Below are positions 1 through 11,200 of a DNA stretch of 64,000 nt, in pieces. Within the stretch, counting starts at the first letter, position 1. Each line of letters starts with the position of its first letter. The stretch spans positions 2,762,733-2,826,732 of the forward strand of contig BCIO01000001.1 of assembly GCA_001599975.1 (NCBI GenBank). The letters run 5' to 3'. The notes beneath the pieces are model-generated. The model saw only the letters and a list, made by a program, of their open reading frames with translations. It did no database searches and was not told where the DNA came from. The position numbers were made by a program, and so were the translations under genes. Origin of the DNA: Cystobasidiopsis lactophilus (lineage: Eukaryota > Basidiomycota > Agaricostilbomycetes > Agaricostilbales > Chionosphaeraceae).

Positions 1-169
1 ACGCCACGGCCGCCTCAAACCTCATGAGCCACCTTCTCATCACCATCACTCCACCAGTCAGGGTTTTCGCAGCTGTGGTGATTCGATTGAAGCCTGATCT
101 AGCATCCTTGATTCAAGATCCTTGGCGCAGAAATTTTGCATGTGCGTTGCTTGTCTTCTCTGTTCGGTT

Positions 170-402
170 TACGCTGCCAATGGACTCTAGTTGTGCAGCT
201 CGCTTTGGTCGAATTTGATGGTATGCAAGGCCACTTTGTCGTAATGCACCGAGTTGCAGAGCGCCGCAGACTCAAGTGACAACAGCTGTTTGAAGAGCTG
301 GACCCAGCCAAAGCGTCGGAGCTCGCGCGTTTTACACAGATGGCGCAGGCCTCACCAATTACTACGAGGTCGGCAGTGGCGAAGTGGCAGCGACTCCCCT
401 AG
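170..402 (+). CDS. 3' end of an unidentified gene (partial, runs off the left edge)
   Basis: A short reading frame, LFEELDPAKASELARFTQMA and on to a TAG at 400-402, looks protein-like and helical. It begins after a plausible acceptor (caacag, exon from 286). The exon before it would end in ATG at about 221 with a GTATGC donor, phase 0 on both sides. If the intervening 64 nt are not an intron, the same residues lie just after an in-frame TGA. No domain is recognised. The gene model depends on sequence left of the window, so only the presence of a C-terminal exon is claimed. Confidence 0.35.
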
Positions 403-709
403 TCTGGAACTCTTTCAAGCCGAGACAACTTGGTTCAGCACGGCATCGGCTTTCGACGAGTTCAAAGGGAACAGGGGCCATCATTAGCGGATGTCTTTAC
501 ATGCACAACGTTTCCAAACTTTTCTCACCCGAAGGGCGGCATGCTTCGGCATTGCCGCTCCCACCCAAAAAAAGTTCGTGCCACACTGGCAGCCGCGTCG
601 CTTGGCGGCGCTTCCTCTATCAGACGCCTTTTCGCCCCTTGTCCCCCATCCAGCAGTTTAACAGTTCAAGGAGCTGCTTCGTTTGCGTTTCTCGACCAAA
701 GCGCCAAAT
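403..709. other. Intergenic / 5' region of the carrier-like gene
   Basis: No convincing exon was seen. Overlapping open frames on the + strand lack recognisable motifs. The stretch just before the ATG at 710 is pyrimidine-rich, as is common for fungal promoters and 5' leaders. Confidence 0.4.
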
Positions 710-2187
710 ATGGCCGCCCAACCTGCCACTTCCTCGGAGACAGCGCCCTTGCTTGCACAGCAAGATGGGTCAAAGCCCCAGTACCAGTCGTTGCCCAGAA
801 CAGAAGAGCCGGTAAAGGACGTCGAGGATCTGCCTGAAGGCGCTACCGTCGACCCCGAGGCTTTGCCAGATGCGAAGTCAGCAGCCGAGCGCCGCGCCAG
901 CTTGATCCGCTGGTCGCTGTTCTACACCGTCCTGGCTATCGTTGTCGCCATCCTGCTGTTCTTCGCATTCAAGGACGGGAAGGTGAATCGCCTCTCGCGA
1001 TTCGAAGGGTAGAAGACGCTGACCAATTTGTGTCTCCGATGATAAGGGCGAATTCGACTGGAAGGGCGCGCTTAAGAAGGCCGGCGGAGGAGGACTCAGC
1101 GGGGCCATGGCTATGATCATCCAGGTCTTTGCTTTGATGCCTCTCCGAACGATCATGAACTATCAATACGTGAGTCGTTGCTTCTTCCGACCAACTTTCC
1201 CCATCCAAGCCAGTCTAACGACTACCCTTTTGTCAGCGGTACGGCGGTACAATGGTCGCTGCTACCAAGCACTTGCATGCACAAGGGTGGGGACGCTTCT
1301 ACGCCGGCCTGGGGCCAGCGCTCTTCCAAGGCCCGATCGCTCGATTTGGCGATACTGCTGCCAATGCCGGCATTTTGGCCCTTCTCTCGTCCAACCCATT
1401 CCTTAAGCAACTGCCGAGCCCCGTTAAAACCATCTTTTCGTCTATCGCGGGCGCTTTGTTCCGCATGATCCTTGTTCCAAGTTAGTTTTCGTTCAATTTG
1501 TGGACTGCCCTTCGATCTTACTGACACTCCATACAATTGCAGTTGACACCTTGAAGACGACCATGCAAACGCAAGGACCGTCTGGTGTCAAGATCTTGAA
1601 GGACCGCGTCAAGGCATATGGGGTTGGCACGCTTTGGGTAGGCACTATACACCCTTCTTCTTGAAAAATCTTTTCCTGAATGTGATGTTGCATAGTATGG
1701 TGCCTTTGCCACGGCGGCGGCGTCATTCGTGGGCAACTTCCCATGGTTCGCCACCGTGAGGCTGCTTTAGTCCCTTTTTGTCCCGCTACATATTCTGAGC
1801 GTGTCGCAGTATAACTGGCTCCAAACAACTCTTCCCGTGCCGGACCACACTGGCACCCGTCTTCTTCGCCAAGCGTTTATCGGCTTTGTGGCGTCGGTTG
1901 TCAGCGACACCATCTCCAACTCCCTGCGGGTGCTCAAGACCTACCGCCAAGTCAACCAAGCCAAGATCGGTTATAAGGCGGCTGCCAAGAAGATCATCGA
2001 GACGGAAGGCTGGACTGGCTTGTTCGGACGTGGTCTGGGCACTCGCATCCTGTGCAATGGCATCCAAGGCTTGATGTTTTCCGTCCTCTGGAAGCTGTTC
2101 CAGGACCTGTACGTTGCTTTTCATCTCGGTATTTGCACTTTATTCTTACAATGTGGCATCTGCAGCATCGAGAAGAAGAAGGTCTAA
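710..2187 (+). CDS. Mitochondrial carrier (SLC25)-like membrane protein, divergent
   Basis: Seven exons join in frame (710-982, 1047-1169, 1237-1480, 1543-1637, 1696-1755, 1810-2108, 2166-2187), giving 371 residues. One clear carrier signature of the form P-x-D-x-x-K is visible (LVPIDTLKTTMQ, spanning the 1480/1543 junction). The equivalent sites of the other two repeats are degenerate (LMPLRTIMNYQY and SDTISNSLRVLKTYRQ). Family motifs such as GxxxxGRGLGTR and GWGRFYAGLGPAL support a three-repeat carrier fold. Unusually for this family, about 70 N-terminal residues rich in charged and small residues precede an extra hydrophobic segment (SLFYTVLAIVVAILLFFAF). Substrate unknown. Carriers move metabolites across the inner mitochondrial membrane, but the degenerate signatures and extra membrane helix could indicate another membrane or a non-transport role. 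Confidence 0.82.
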
Positions 2188-2400
2188 AAAGTCGGGGAAC
2201 ATGCAGATGAGTGTGGCCCAATGGACGGAGCTCCTTTGCCCGCTCCCACCACAGCATAGACTTGTAACCGGCATTCTTGTGCATTTTGGCGACCACATCG
2301 CTGTCGCTGCTACTATGGACGATCAGCGGCTCACGCTCGGTTCACAAAAATTTTGAGATCTTGAGGTCAAGGAGCTTTGTTCGTTAGCAACCGCGACATC

Positions 2401-4787
2401 ATGGGCCGGGCACCTCGCAAAAAGAAGATTAGGGAGGCCAGGGAGGCAACGACGCCCCAGACCGCCAAGCCGGCTTCTGGCTCGCAGACCAAGCGAGAAC
2501 ACGATGTGCTGCCCATGATCCAGCAGCTCACCGCCGAGACCTCCTCGGCTGACGACCGCATGTGGGCTTGCGCTGCTTTGTCACATCTACTCAGCGACAG
2601 CGACAAAGCCATGCGCCGAATGGTTGGCAGCCAAAAAGTCGTCGACTTGCTGATCGCCCGCTGCAACGTCCAAGGCATCGAGGCGGACGTTCACGTTCGA
2701 GCGGAGGCACTGGGAGCCCTCAGAAACTATGCTGTGGAGGCGGGAGCAGAAGTCTGTGCAGAGGTAAGGTGGCCTCTAGGCCCGCATTGGAATTTCGCTA
2801 AATTTTTGTTTGGACTGCATTGGACAGATGTACAACAAGGGCCTCTTGCCGGTGCTCCTGGCACAACTGCCTTTGATATCGCATACCATCTCACAGCTGA
2901 TTCCAAGCGGTCTGGCGGCAACGGGGAATGGCGAGGACCAGGACGGCACCGAACAGCGCAAGGCCATTGTGTGGGATTGGACAGAGAATGTCCTCACATT
3001 GCTTTGGTGCTTGGCGTCAGTCGAGTTTTGCTGCTTGTTTAAAGCGGTGTAGCTAAACAGAGCTCTCTCACACCGCAGCGAATCGGCGCCCAAATCGCTG
3101 CCGTCCATTTCTGCCAGCCCAGCCCTGGCGCCCTTCTTCCTTTCGCTCGTCCAGCTTTACACCGACCATACCAAACTTGTTCCACCTATGCCTGCGGCCG
3201 TACCACTGGCCGCCCTCCACTGCTTCTCTGCTTTGACCGACTCCAACCCTGCCTTCGCTCTCCCGTGCTTGCACCTCGATCTCGAACCTCTTTTGACCCT
3301 CATCCGGACTCCTTCGCGCTCTAAAGAGAAGCATTCTGCCACGAAGCATCTTTTGCGAGTCTTGGCCGTTTCCATCTTGCTCAGCATCGTCAACGCCGCC
3401 TCCTTGCCGCTTTCCGAGTCTAAGGCTGCGACCGACCCCGAAGCCGCCGACCCAAAGGAAGAAAAGAGGCAAAAGAAGCAAAACGACTTGCTGGCTGGCG
3501 AGCTCAAGACCCCTCTGGATTCGGGCGCGCTTGACCTGCTTGTTTCCGGTCCCTCAGGAGGCGCGCTGACCGAACAAACGTTTGAGACGGAGGACGACTT
3601 CCAAAATGTGCAGATTCAATTGGAGGTACTTGGACAATTTTGCCTGAGCTTGGATGGATTGCACGGGGAGGAGGAAGACGAGTGGCAAGGCATCCCCGGC
3701 GGTGACGACGAGGACGAGGAAAACGACATGGAGATGGACCAGGAGCCGGCAAACGGGGACGACGTCGAGATGAACGGGCTCGTGCACCAAAATGGGGATG
3801 CGGCGAAGCTGGCGAGCAACGTCAGCTCCAGCATGGCCCAGGTTCTACTCCAGTCCAACCTGGTCTTTCGGTTGCTCGACTTGACGTCTTCTGTCCAGCC
3901 TACTACGAACCCAGACCTGATTTCCACCGCCACCAACAACACGCTGTCCCCTCTCGACCAAATCAAGAACCTGGTCCGCCTGCGCGCGGCCGAGGCGCTG
4001 AACAATCTGCTTTTCACTTTGGCTCGGGCCCATCTTGCCTCCCCCGACGCACCTTGTGTTCTTCCAACTGATACACTACAACAGCTCTGGGAAGCCACGT
4101 TCACCTTGCTCGCCTCTCCGAGCGCCGATGGCTTCTCGGTGGACCTCAAGGTGGCTCTCATAGGATGCGTTCTGGCTCTGATCCAAATTGCACAAGAGGA
4201 CCTCAATGTGGGAGCCGGGGAGACGCCGTTCTTGCTCGGCGTATTGGGCCAGGGCGCGGGGGTGGAAGAGGTGCAGGTGCGGGCGGTGGCGGCTCTGGCT
4301 TTGCTTGGCGCCCGACCTTCGGTGTCTGTCGAAGAGAACCAGGTACGTCTCCTTGCCTCTTTTAGATTCAGGGTGCATCGCTCATCCCGATGTTCGATCC
4401 ACAGAGCATTGGTTTGGCGCTCATCGCGCCGTTCAAAAATTTCACACTAGCTCAGCAATCCATCACGCCCGCTATGCACCCTCAGCTGTCGGTTTTAGCT
4501 CAGGCCTTGGACTCGCTGATGGACCTCTACGCGGACGAGACACGGCAGTACGACTCTGTGTTCGCGACCCAAGGCTTTCTGCCCGTTTTGAAGAGCGCGT
4601 TGCCTGCCTTCAAGTCTGTGGTAAGCGGCTTTTTCTCCCTATTCACGATAGCAGTAGACTAAGCGGCTGTGCCGACCGATAGGCCAAGAAGGTGGACAAG
4701 CGCAAGTTCACCGAGCTCCGCTTCCGATGCGACGGCGTCACCACCAACTTGGCAGCGTTCATCCAGTATAGACAATCCCTGCGCTAG
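2401..4787 (+). CDS. SYO1: Symportin SYO1 / HEATR3 homologue, ARM/HEAT-repeat import adaptor
   Basis: Five exons (2401-2763, 2828-3015, 3079-4342, 4405-4620, 4683-4787) give 711 residues, close to the usual SYO1/HEATR3 length. The start MGRAPRKKKIREAREA is a basic tail like that of family members. ARM/HEAT helices follow: ALGALRNYAVEAGAEVCAEM matches the conserved first repeats (AxGALRN...ExC), then WDWTENVLTLLWCLA. A strongly acidic loop lies near 3661-3770 (EEEDEWQGIPGGDDEDEEND). SYO1 binds the kapbeta importin and co-imports ribosomal proteins uL18 (Rpl5) and uL5 (Rpl11) for 5S RNP assembly; the acidic loop and superhelix are the known binding surfaces. Assignment rests on the N-terminal repeats and overall layout. 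A generic ARM-repeat protein is the alternative. Confidence 0.82.
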
Positions 4788-5009
4788 CCTTGCATCGAGG
4801 CTTCATACACATACCCTCTATGCATTTCGGATCCCATGTTTCGGGCCAGGACCCTTACCCATTTTAGCCTTCGCACCTTCCTCCCTTTGCTCTGGGACAA
4901 AACCGAGGTTTTGCGCGGTTGCCCAAACTGGAGGACACAATGAGGTCAAAGCGCTCTTATCACCTGCTAGATCGATTCCTGGGTTGCTGAGGCTCCAAGA
5001 TCTTGCAGC

Positions 5010-5880
5010 TTGCCGCAGTTCGCTCTGCCCCATTTCCCCTGGTCGACCGCCTCCAGTTCGCCCACCGGCGCCGTCACTGGGCCGCCTCGGCTGCACCACC
5101 AATTCGACCCAACTGCTTCCACCTCTTTGCTCCCGTCGCTGACCGTCGCAGAGACCCCGAGTGCGTCCCAGCGCCTTGCTTGGCTTCATTAGCGTTTTAG
5201 ATCGCGGGCGGGAAGCTGACCGGCGAGCGCTGCTCCTCAGTCGACGACGGCCCTTCTACTCCCAAAGGCAAAGGCGGCAGACCTCGCGACTTTGTGTGGA
5301 ACTAGTTGAGTCGCCAGGGCTGTTGCACACTCTTGCCAAGCTTACGCCCAAATCTCGCCTCGCTCACGCAGCTTCAACGGTGCGTGAACAGCGATTTAGC
5401 TTGTCCACTCAAAAGTTTCTGAGCTGACCAGGACCTCGTCATTTCGCAGGCGACAACCAGCGAGCGACGTGCAAGTACTGCAACTGGCAAACGGACCGGC
5501 CTAAGGCCTTTCGCATGCGAGCGCACCTGTTGACTTGCCCGTCTTGTCCCCAAACCGAGCGCGACCGCATCCACGCCATCCAAGAAGCCAAAGAGCTCTC
5601 CTCCGCCGCCAAAGAAGCCGAGCTCCTCGCCTTGTCCAACATCCCCGTCGACCCCACCAGCTCGACGCCGCTGCAAAACTCGCCAGTCCCCGGGTCTTCC
5701 TCCGCCACTCCGATCCGACCTCCTTCCTCCAACAACCACGGAGGCTCTTCTTCTGCCAACGGCGCTGACGAGTATCTCGTCGAACCTCAGACTCGAAAGC
5801 GCAGGCTCGAATCCACCAAGTGGGTATCCTTCTTCAGACCTCGGAAGTCCGATGGGCACCCGTGTCTCATTGAGGTGGTA
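5010..5880 (+). CDS. BED-like zinc-finger reading frame, exon structure unresolved
   Basis: Pieces of a fungal BED-type finger are visible. A linker ends GKGGRPRDFVW at about 5270-5312. After an intron ending cgcag at about 5451 comes GDNQRATCKYCNWQ, followed by FRMRAHLLTCPSC (C-x2-C ... H-x4-C). The frame then runs into a Glu/Ala helix and a Ser/Pro-rich tail (to KRRLESTK, about 5820). The FVW frame meets a TAG right after the Trp-Asn codons, so a donor inside that motif (GTGGAA) or a degenerate gene must be assumed. A small exon CTTCAACG (about 5371-5378) before a GTGCGT donor would bridge the parts. No ATG was found for the 5' exon. Such fingers usually head hAT-type transposases, but no transposase follows. 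The frame continues without a stop into exon 1 of the hydrolase at 5890. Confidence 0.45.
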
Positions 5881-5889
5881 CACAGAGCC

Positions 5890-6453
5890 ATGTCTACTTC
5901 CAAATCCAAAACGCCGGCGCCCGCCTTGCGCTCGCCCATCACCTGCCACGGTTCGTGGGACCCTACTCCGACTTTTGCTTTCACAGAAAGCTGATTTGCG
6001 CTTCTGAGCAGTCCTCGATGCCACGTCTGGCAAACCAGCGGGCGGCATGAACTGCCGATTGGACCGCCTGACGCCCACTGGCTTTCTCCTCTTAGCCTCT
6101 GGGTTGGTTTCTCACCTCTTGTCCATCTCCGCTTGTTAACGGACTCGCACGGAAATTGAAACAGAGTGACGGACCTGGACGGCCGGTGCAGCAACCTGCT
6201 CACGCCCTCGGCCACGGTCGAGACGGGCATCTACAAGATCACTTTCTTCACCCAAGAGTTCTTCAACCTCCGCTCCGTCGCTTCTTTCTACCCCTTTGTC
6301 GAGGTTTGTGGCCTTCTCCTGTTCATATCAGCTGCGAGGATCTAAAGTGGCTTTCTCGACCAGATCACTTTTGAGATTAAAGAGGAGGACGCCCACTACC
6401 ACGTTCCCTTATTGCTGTCGCCTTTTGCCTACTCGACCTACCGGGGCTCCTAG
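5890..6453 (+). CDS. 5-hydroxyisourate hydrolase (transthyretin-like)
   Basis: Four exons (5890-5950, 6012-6102, 6165-6303, 6364-6453) give 126 residues, the family size. The N-terminal signature reads [18 protein letters not shown], with the catalytic His and the LD-x-x-x-G-x-P-A motif. It is followed by TDLDGR, then [18 protein letters not shown] at the very C-terminus; the YRGS tail is the diagnostic active-site end of HIU hydrolases and is absent in vertebrate transthyretin. The enzyme converts 5-hydroxyisourate from uricase into OHCU during purine degradation, usually in the peroxisome or cytosol. No PTS1 is seen. The ATG at 5890 is chosen because it gives a normal-length enzyme; the same frame is open upstream through the BED-like finger region. 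Confidence 0.93.
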
Positions 6454-6871
6454 GCACCACTGTGTGGTTTCATGGTATAATATCACGATTTTGTAGAGCC
6501 GCTGTGTTGCTCAAATGGAATCGCAATCGAGGAAAGTGGGAAATCAAAGTTGTTACAATTGTTTGGTCCTTCCTCCCGTTCGCGCTTTGCGTCCTGGCGA
6601 AGGGAATCAGAAAGCTAACTAGAACATAGTCAAGGGGCGTAAAAGAAAGCTCTAAAGGATGCCGCCCGTCCTCGCCACACCTGTTGGGGTTGTGTTCCAT
6701 CTATTAAGCAGTCGAGGGGGTCGCTTGGTCGGGGTGGGTTATACTCTTGCTTGCGTGAGGAAAAGAGAGGGAAGGGGAAAGGTGGGGGGAAATGCAGAGG
6801 TGTGTGTGGCCGGGTGGCGGCGCGCCGGGAGTCGAATAAGCCGGGAGGGAAGCAGGCCATTTGGCTTTTGT
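6454..6871. other. Convergent intergenic region
   Basis: This 418-bp gap lies between the stop of the hydrolase (+) and the stop of UBC12 (-). It should hold both 3' UTRs. A G-rich stretch occurs near 6760-6800 on the + strand. No exon or structured RNA was recognised. Confidence 0.5.
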
Positions 6872-7839
6872 TCATTTCAACACTCTGTGCGTAAGAAAGA
6901 GTGAGCAAAAGCTCCCATGAGAGAAGGGGATAAAGAGGAGGGATGACTACGCACCTATCAAAAGTCTCGCTCTTGACCGAACCGCCTTTGAGGGACTGCT
7001 TGACGTTGGCGGCGAACTGGGCTCGGTCTCGCCTCAAGTCTTCCGCTGCCTCTGCATCACCTCGATATATTTCAGCACCCAGCCACACGAACGAGGAGCA
7101 GGGAGATTTGGAAGGACAAACCTTTGTTGAGCGGGTCGTCGGCGTTGGGCTCGAGGAAGAGGTACTGGAGGCCGACCATGACCGAGTTGAGGTTGAGGAC
7201 GGGCTTCCAGTCCTCCCTGAGGATGTTCAAGCACACGTTGCCTTCTAGGTCGAGGTTGGGATGGTAGATCTGCGAATGGCCAGATCTTCAGCCTTTGTGC
7301 GACACAATGCTGAAGCGATGCGACGGACCTTTTGGGTGCACTTGACCTTGGGCGGTTCGTGAGGGTAGTTGGAGTTGATGGTGAACTTGAAGAGGAAGGC
7401 GCCGCCCTTGTACATGCCTGGGTGTGGTTCGTGGTCAGCTTGTCACTCCGCTGTCTGCCAGTGACCCGATCCGCGCACCCTCGTCTGGCGTGATGGTCAG
7501 GTTGAAGTTGAGGAGGTCAGCTGGGTCCGGGAAGTTGGTTTGCATCGTCGACGGCAGGTCCAGCTCCGTCAAGTCTTTGTGTGTCTCGACTCCATCACCC
7601 ATCCTCCTCCTCACAGGCAAGCCACAGCGCACCTTTCTGAACCCGGATTTGAGCAGCGCTCGTCTTGGGCTTCTTCTTGGCCGCCGCATCCTCGTTCTTC
7701 TTCATCGACCAGATCTATATCCCAAAGCGTGAGTGGCAGCTCTCCCCCCTCGTTTCTCTGGACCAAACCCACTTTGATCACTGTCCAAGCCAAGCCCTCA
7801 GCATGTAGGCCTTGACAAGCCAGAGGACTAAGGCTCACT
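6872..7839 (-). CDS. UBC12: NEDD8-conjugating enzyme E2 (UBC12 / UBE2M)
   Basis: Exons on the minus strand (7839, 7773-7780, 7633-7714, 7479-7574, 7329-7417, 7122-7269, 6955-7051, 6872-6884) join to 177 residues. The protein begins MIKIWSMKK, the UBC12-specific N-terminal docking peptide for the NEDD8 E1. It then has [28 protein letters not shown], and the active-site block [20 protein letters not shown] with catalytic Cys, ending in FDRVLK. It charges NEDD8 from the NAE1/UBA3 E1 and passes it to cullins through RBX1. The initiation codon is split: A at 7839 precedes a GTGAGC donor, and TGATCAAA at 7780-7773 is an 8-nt exon. If that splicing is wrong, a GTG at 7781 or the Met at 7705 would be the start. 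Confidence 0.93.
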
Positions 7840-8251
7840 TTTGGGCAGGACAGTTCTCTGAAGGGGGAAGGTGCGAACGATGACCACGGCTTGGGAGCAA
7901 GAAGCAAATAAATCATTTCACTCCCACCCCTGTTCGGCCACTCCGAAACTCCGACTTTTGGATTCTCAAGTCTTGCTTCCTATTTGGCTCTGCAGTCATT
8001 CCGAGTGCTGTATAAGAGGTCCGAGTGCGCCGCTTTGGGCATTTGCCACTAGCCTTCGCGCCCCGACTTGCCGGAAGTCGCGTGCCTCCGTGAACACACA
8101 CACTCCACAGGACGTGAAAGCAAGCAGAATGAGACGCTGCAAAAAGCTGCAATTGGAATCATGGCAATCCGCCCTTTCTGGGGTATACCTCTCTAGAATT
8201 CCCTCAATTTGCCCACTGATAAATCGTTCGCGTTGTGAAAACCCACTTGAC
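7840..8251. other. Intergenic between SMC6 3' end and UBC12 5' end
   Basis: This 412-bp gap lies between two minus-strand genes. It contains the UBC12 promoter and the SMC6 3' UTR. The open frames on both strands have no motif and overlap each other. Nothing further is supported. Confidence 0.5.
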
Positions 8252-11200
8252 TCAGCCAAACTGCAAGCGGCCTTGGTTGCGCTCCGGGTCGTCCAGCCGC
8301 AGCACTTTGACCGACACCCGCTCGGCCAGGTTGGAGGGAATCGCATTCGGCGTGACTGTCCGCGCCCTCATATTGAGCAGGTGGTCAGACCAAGAAAAAG
8401 GAAAGAAAGGAGCCCACTCAGGATGTGCTGCTTGTCATTGGTGTTGGCCGCCGCGTCGCACTGTTGCCACCAAAGCGTCAGAGGACGGTCTTGGCAGTAC
8501 GCCCGCATCTCGAAGAGTACTCACCAACAACCTCATGGAGGTGCCGCGGTTGATCGAATCTTGGAAGACCTATTGCACATGTCCTCTTTGAGACCAAGAG
8601 CGACTCAAACAAACAAGGGGGATCCAACGCACGTCGAACTCGTCCAAACCACGGATGGGGCAGCCGACGGCCTCCCACAGGGTGAGCAGCAAGGCGACCG
8701 TGCTGAAGCTCTTCTCGCCGCCGGACAGCGACCTAGCGTCCTTCTTGCTGGCAGAGGCCGCCTCCTCCGTCTTCACTTGGATGTCGAGTTTGCCTGCGCC
8801 CAGCCAAACGTCAGCCTTAGCCTCAAAAATGAGGACACAAAGGAAGAGGCGTACGTTTTGAGTGGCTGAACTTGAGCCGGCCCTCGTAGTTGCGGGTGGC
8901 GGTGATGTTGAGGAACAAGATGCGGCTGCGCAAGGAGATGTGCCGGCGCAACATGTCCCAGTGGTCATTGCGGACTGAAATCGAGTTCTTGAGGATCTGA
9001 AACGTCCGATCCACTTTAATAAAAGAGCGCCGCGGCAGATAAGGAAAGGGAAAGCGCACGCCCAGCACCTCCTTGAACTCGGACACGCTCGCTTTGGCAA
9101 ACTCGTGGCGCTCGTTGGCGACCTTCATCAGCCGCTTGGCCTCGTCGAACGAGATGCCGTGCTGTCGGTTCACGCGGTCCAGGATCCGCTTGGCCGCCTC
9201 GAGCTCCTTGCCGATCTTGTCCGGCCGGCCCACCGACTCGCCCAGGCTCGCTCGGTCTGCGAAGACCTCTTCGGCTTGCTTGGTGATCGTCTGAGCAAAC
9301 AAACAGCCAGGTCTCAATCTGGGCAGTTCGGCTCAGGTTCTCGAGGGAAAAAGGTGAACTCACATCCACTTGGGCTTCCATCTCGGCCCGAGTTTGGGTC
9401 AGGCCAGCCACCTTCTCCTCGACCTTCTTGAAAAGACCCTGCCAGTGCTTGACGTGGTTGGCGTGCTCGAGGCGCTTGGCAGAGATGGCCGCAACCTCGC
9501 TCTGTTTGGAACTCGTGAGTGTGGTCCGCGGCGTGGACCCTAGTGAAACAGACGCACAGCTTTGGCCTGACTGATCTCCTGCTTGGCTTGCACTTCAGCG
9601 TTGAGCGCTTGGCGCCGGTGGATGAGCGGCTGGTTGTCGTCGGTGAGCTTCTTGATCTGCTCGGCTGTGTTGGCGAACGACTCGGCGAGGGCGCGGATCT
9701 GATCCTCGGCCAACCTCTTTGCCTCTTCAGTGTGCGCGACATCGCTGGGCTGCAAGACAGAGAGATCGTATTCGGCTTTGGCGATGCCGCGGCTGAGCTG
9801 GCTCAGGGTTTGCTCCAGTCTTCGCTTCTCGTTCTATGCCACTAAGTCAGTCGCTGGAGCGCCGAAGAATCGCACAAAGGCATGCGCTTACCTCCCAGCG
9901 TGGTTTGCCGGCCTCGAGCTGGCGGACGGCCATTCGAGCTTCTTCTGCAGCCAGCTTCGCGGTGCGCTCAGCTTCGCGGGCAACATCCAGGTTCTGTTCG
10001 CACTGCCTGTGAAAGCGGTGATCCTGATAAGGAGAGAACACAGACTCAAAAAATCAACATGCACTCACCGAATGACAGCAGTCTGATCCTTCGAAAGCCG
10101 AGTCGGCCCGCCGTAGAGCTCACGACCTTGCGACGATTTGCCCCTCATGCCCCTCATGCCGATCTTGAAAGCATAAGTGTCGTAGCAGCTGTTGACGTTG
10201 TAGGGCTCGTTCTGCATCAGCTGGTCACCCTCCCGTCGGTCGCGAACCAACACAGTGCCTTCAATGCGAGCCGAGTTGACGATCGCAATCTTGACGTTGT
10301 TGTCCTCGAATCGAAGGGCTCGGTATATGGTCATCAAATGGTCCGCCGGCTCGCCAGATCGGCAGTCGAAGGTGGGATCAGGTTGGATTTGAATGATGCG
10401 CGAGGAGCTTTCACTGTTTGTCAGAAGACCAGGAAACGGACGCAAGGGAAGCTCTCACCATCGCACCCGCCTGGCCAGCTGGGACAGCTTTTGCCGATCG
10501 GGCGTGGTGGTAACGAGGAATGAGTTCAGTTGAGCCGACAGAATCGTCTCGATGGCGGGAGCCCACTGTGGGTTCAACAGCTTGATGAAGGTGCCAAGCG
10601 GGCCCACTGGCCTGAGGCCAGTCCAGGACTCGCGCGAGATTGCCGCCACGAGCTCCTCCACGCCCTGGCCAAAGGCTCGCAAAGGATTGTGCTGCGCTCT
10701 CTGGGCTTCATTGAGGGCATTCTCGGCGTGGCGGGCGGCGCTGGTGGCCTTGGCGGCGTTTTGCTGGGCCTCGTCGGCCGTTGCCTTGCTGTCGCGCACG
10801 GCACGCGCCACTTCTTGCAGTTGGCGCTCGGCTTCCGCCTTCTGCTCAGTGGCCTCGTCGTGCCGAGCTTTGAGGCGGGTGACTTCTTCGTTCAGCGCTT
10901 CCATTCGGGCAGTCTGTTCAGTCGAGCGCAACTCGGCCTGTCGGACTAGCTCGGCGTCGCAGGCGGCAATGGCATCTCGCTGAGCCTTGTTGGCCTCGGT
11001 CAAGCTGGCCTGCTCATTCTGTGCAACGCTCGCCAGTTAGTCACGCGCAGTCGAGTTAGACAATCGACCGCACTCTGAGCTCTTTGACTCGTCGGGTGTT
11101 GCCCCTGATCTCGTCGGCGAGCTCGTTGAACAGTTCAGAGGCGGCGGTCGTTTCGGCATCGGCAGCCGCCATTTCGGCCTCGAGCGCTCTGACCTGGGCG

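Noticed and set aside
188-402. Possible stop-codon readthrough (TGA followed by a long protein-like frame)
   Set aside because: A normal intron from 222 to 285 with good borders explains the frame without readthrough, and the gene is truncated by the window edge.
3616-4206. Long minus-strand open frame (196 codons)
   Set aside because: Antisense to the SYO1 exon; composition is Ser/Arg-rich as expected from a shadow frame and there is no motif.
8478-8620. Apparent frameshift near the SMC6 3' end
   Set aside because: A 41-nt intron with donor, branch site and acceptor restores the conserved end LDDPERNQGRLQFG, so no mutation needs to be assumed.
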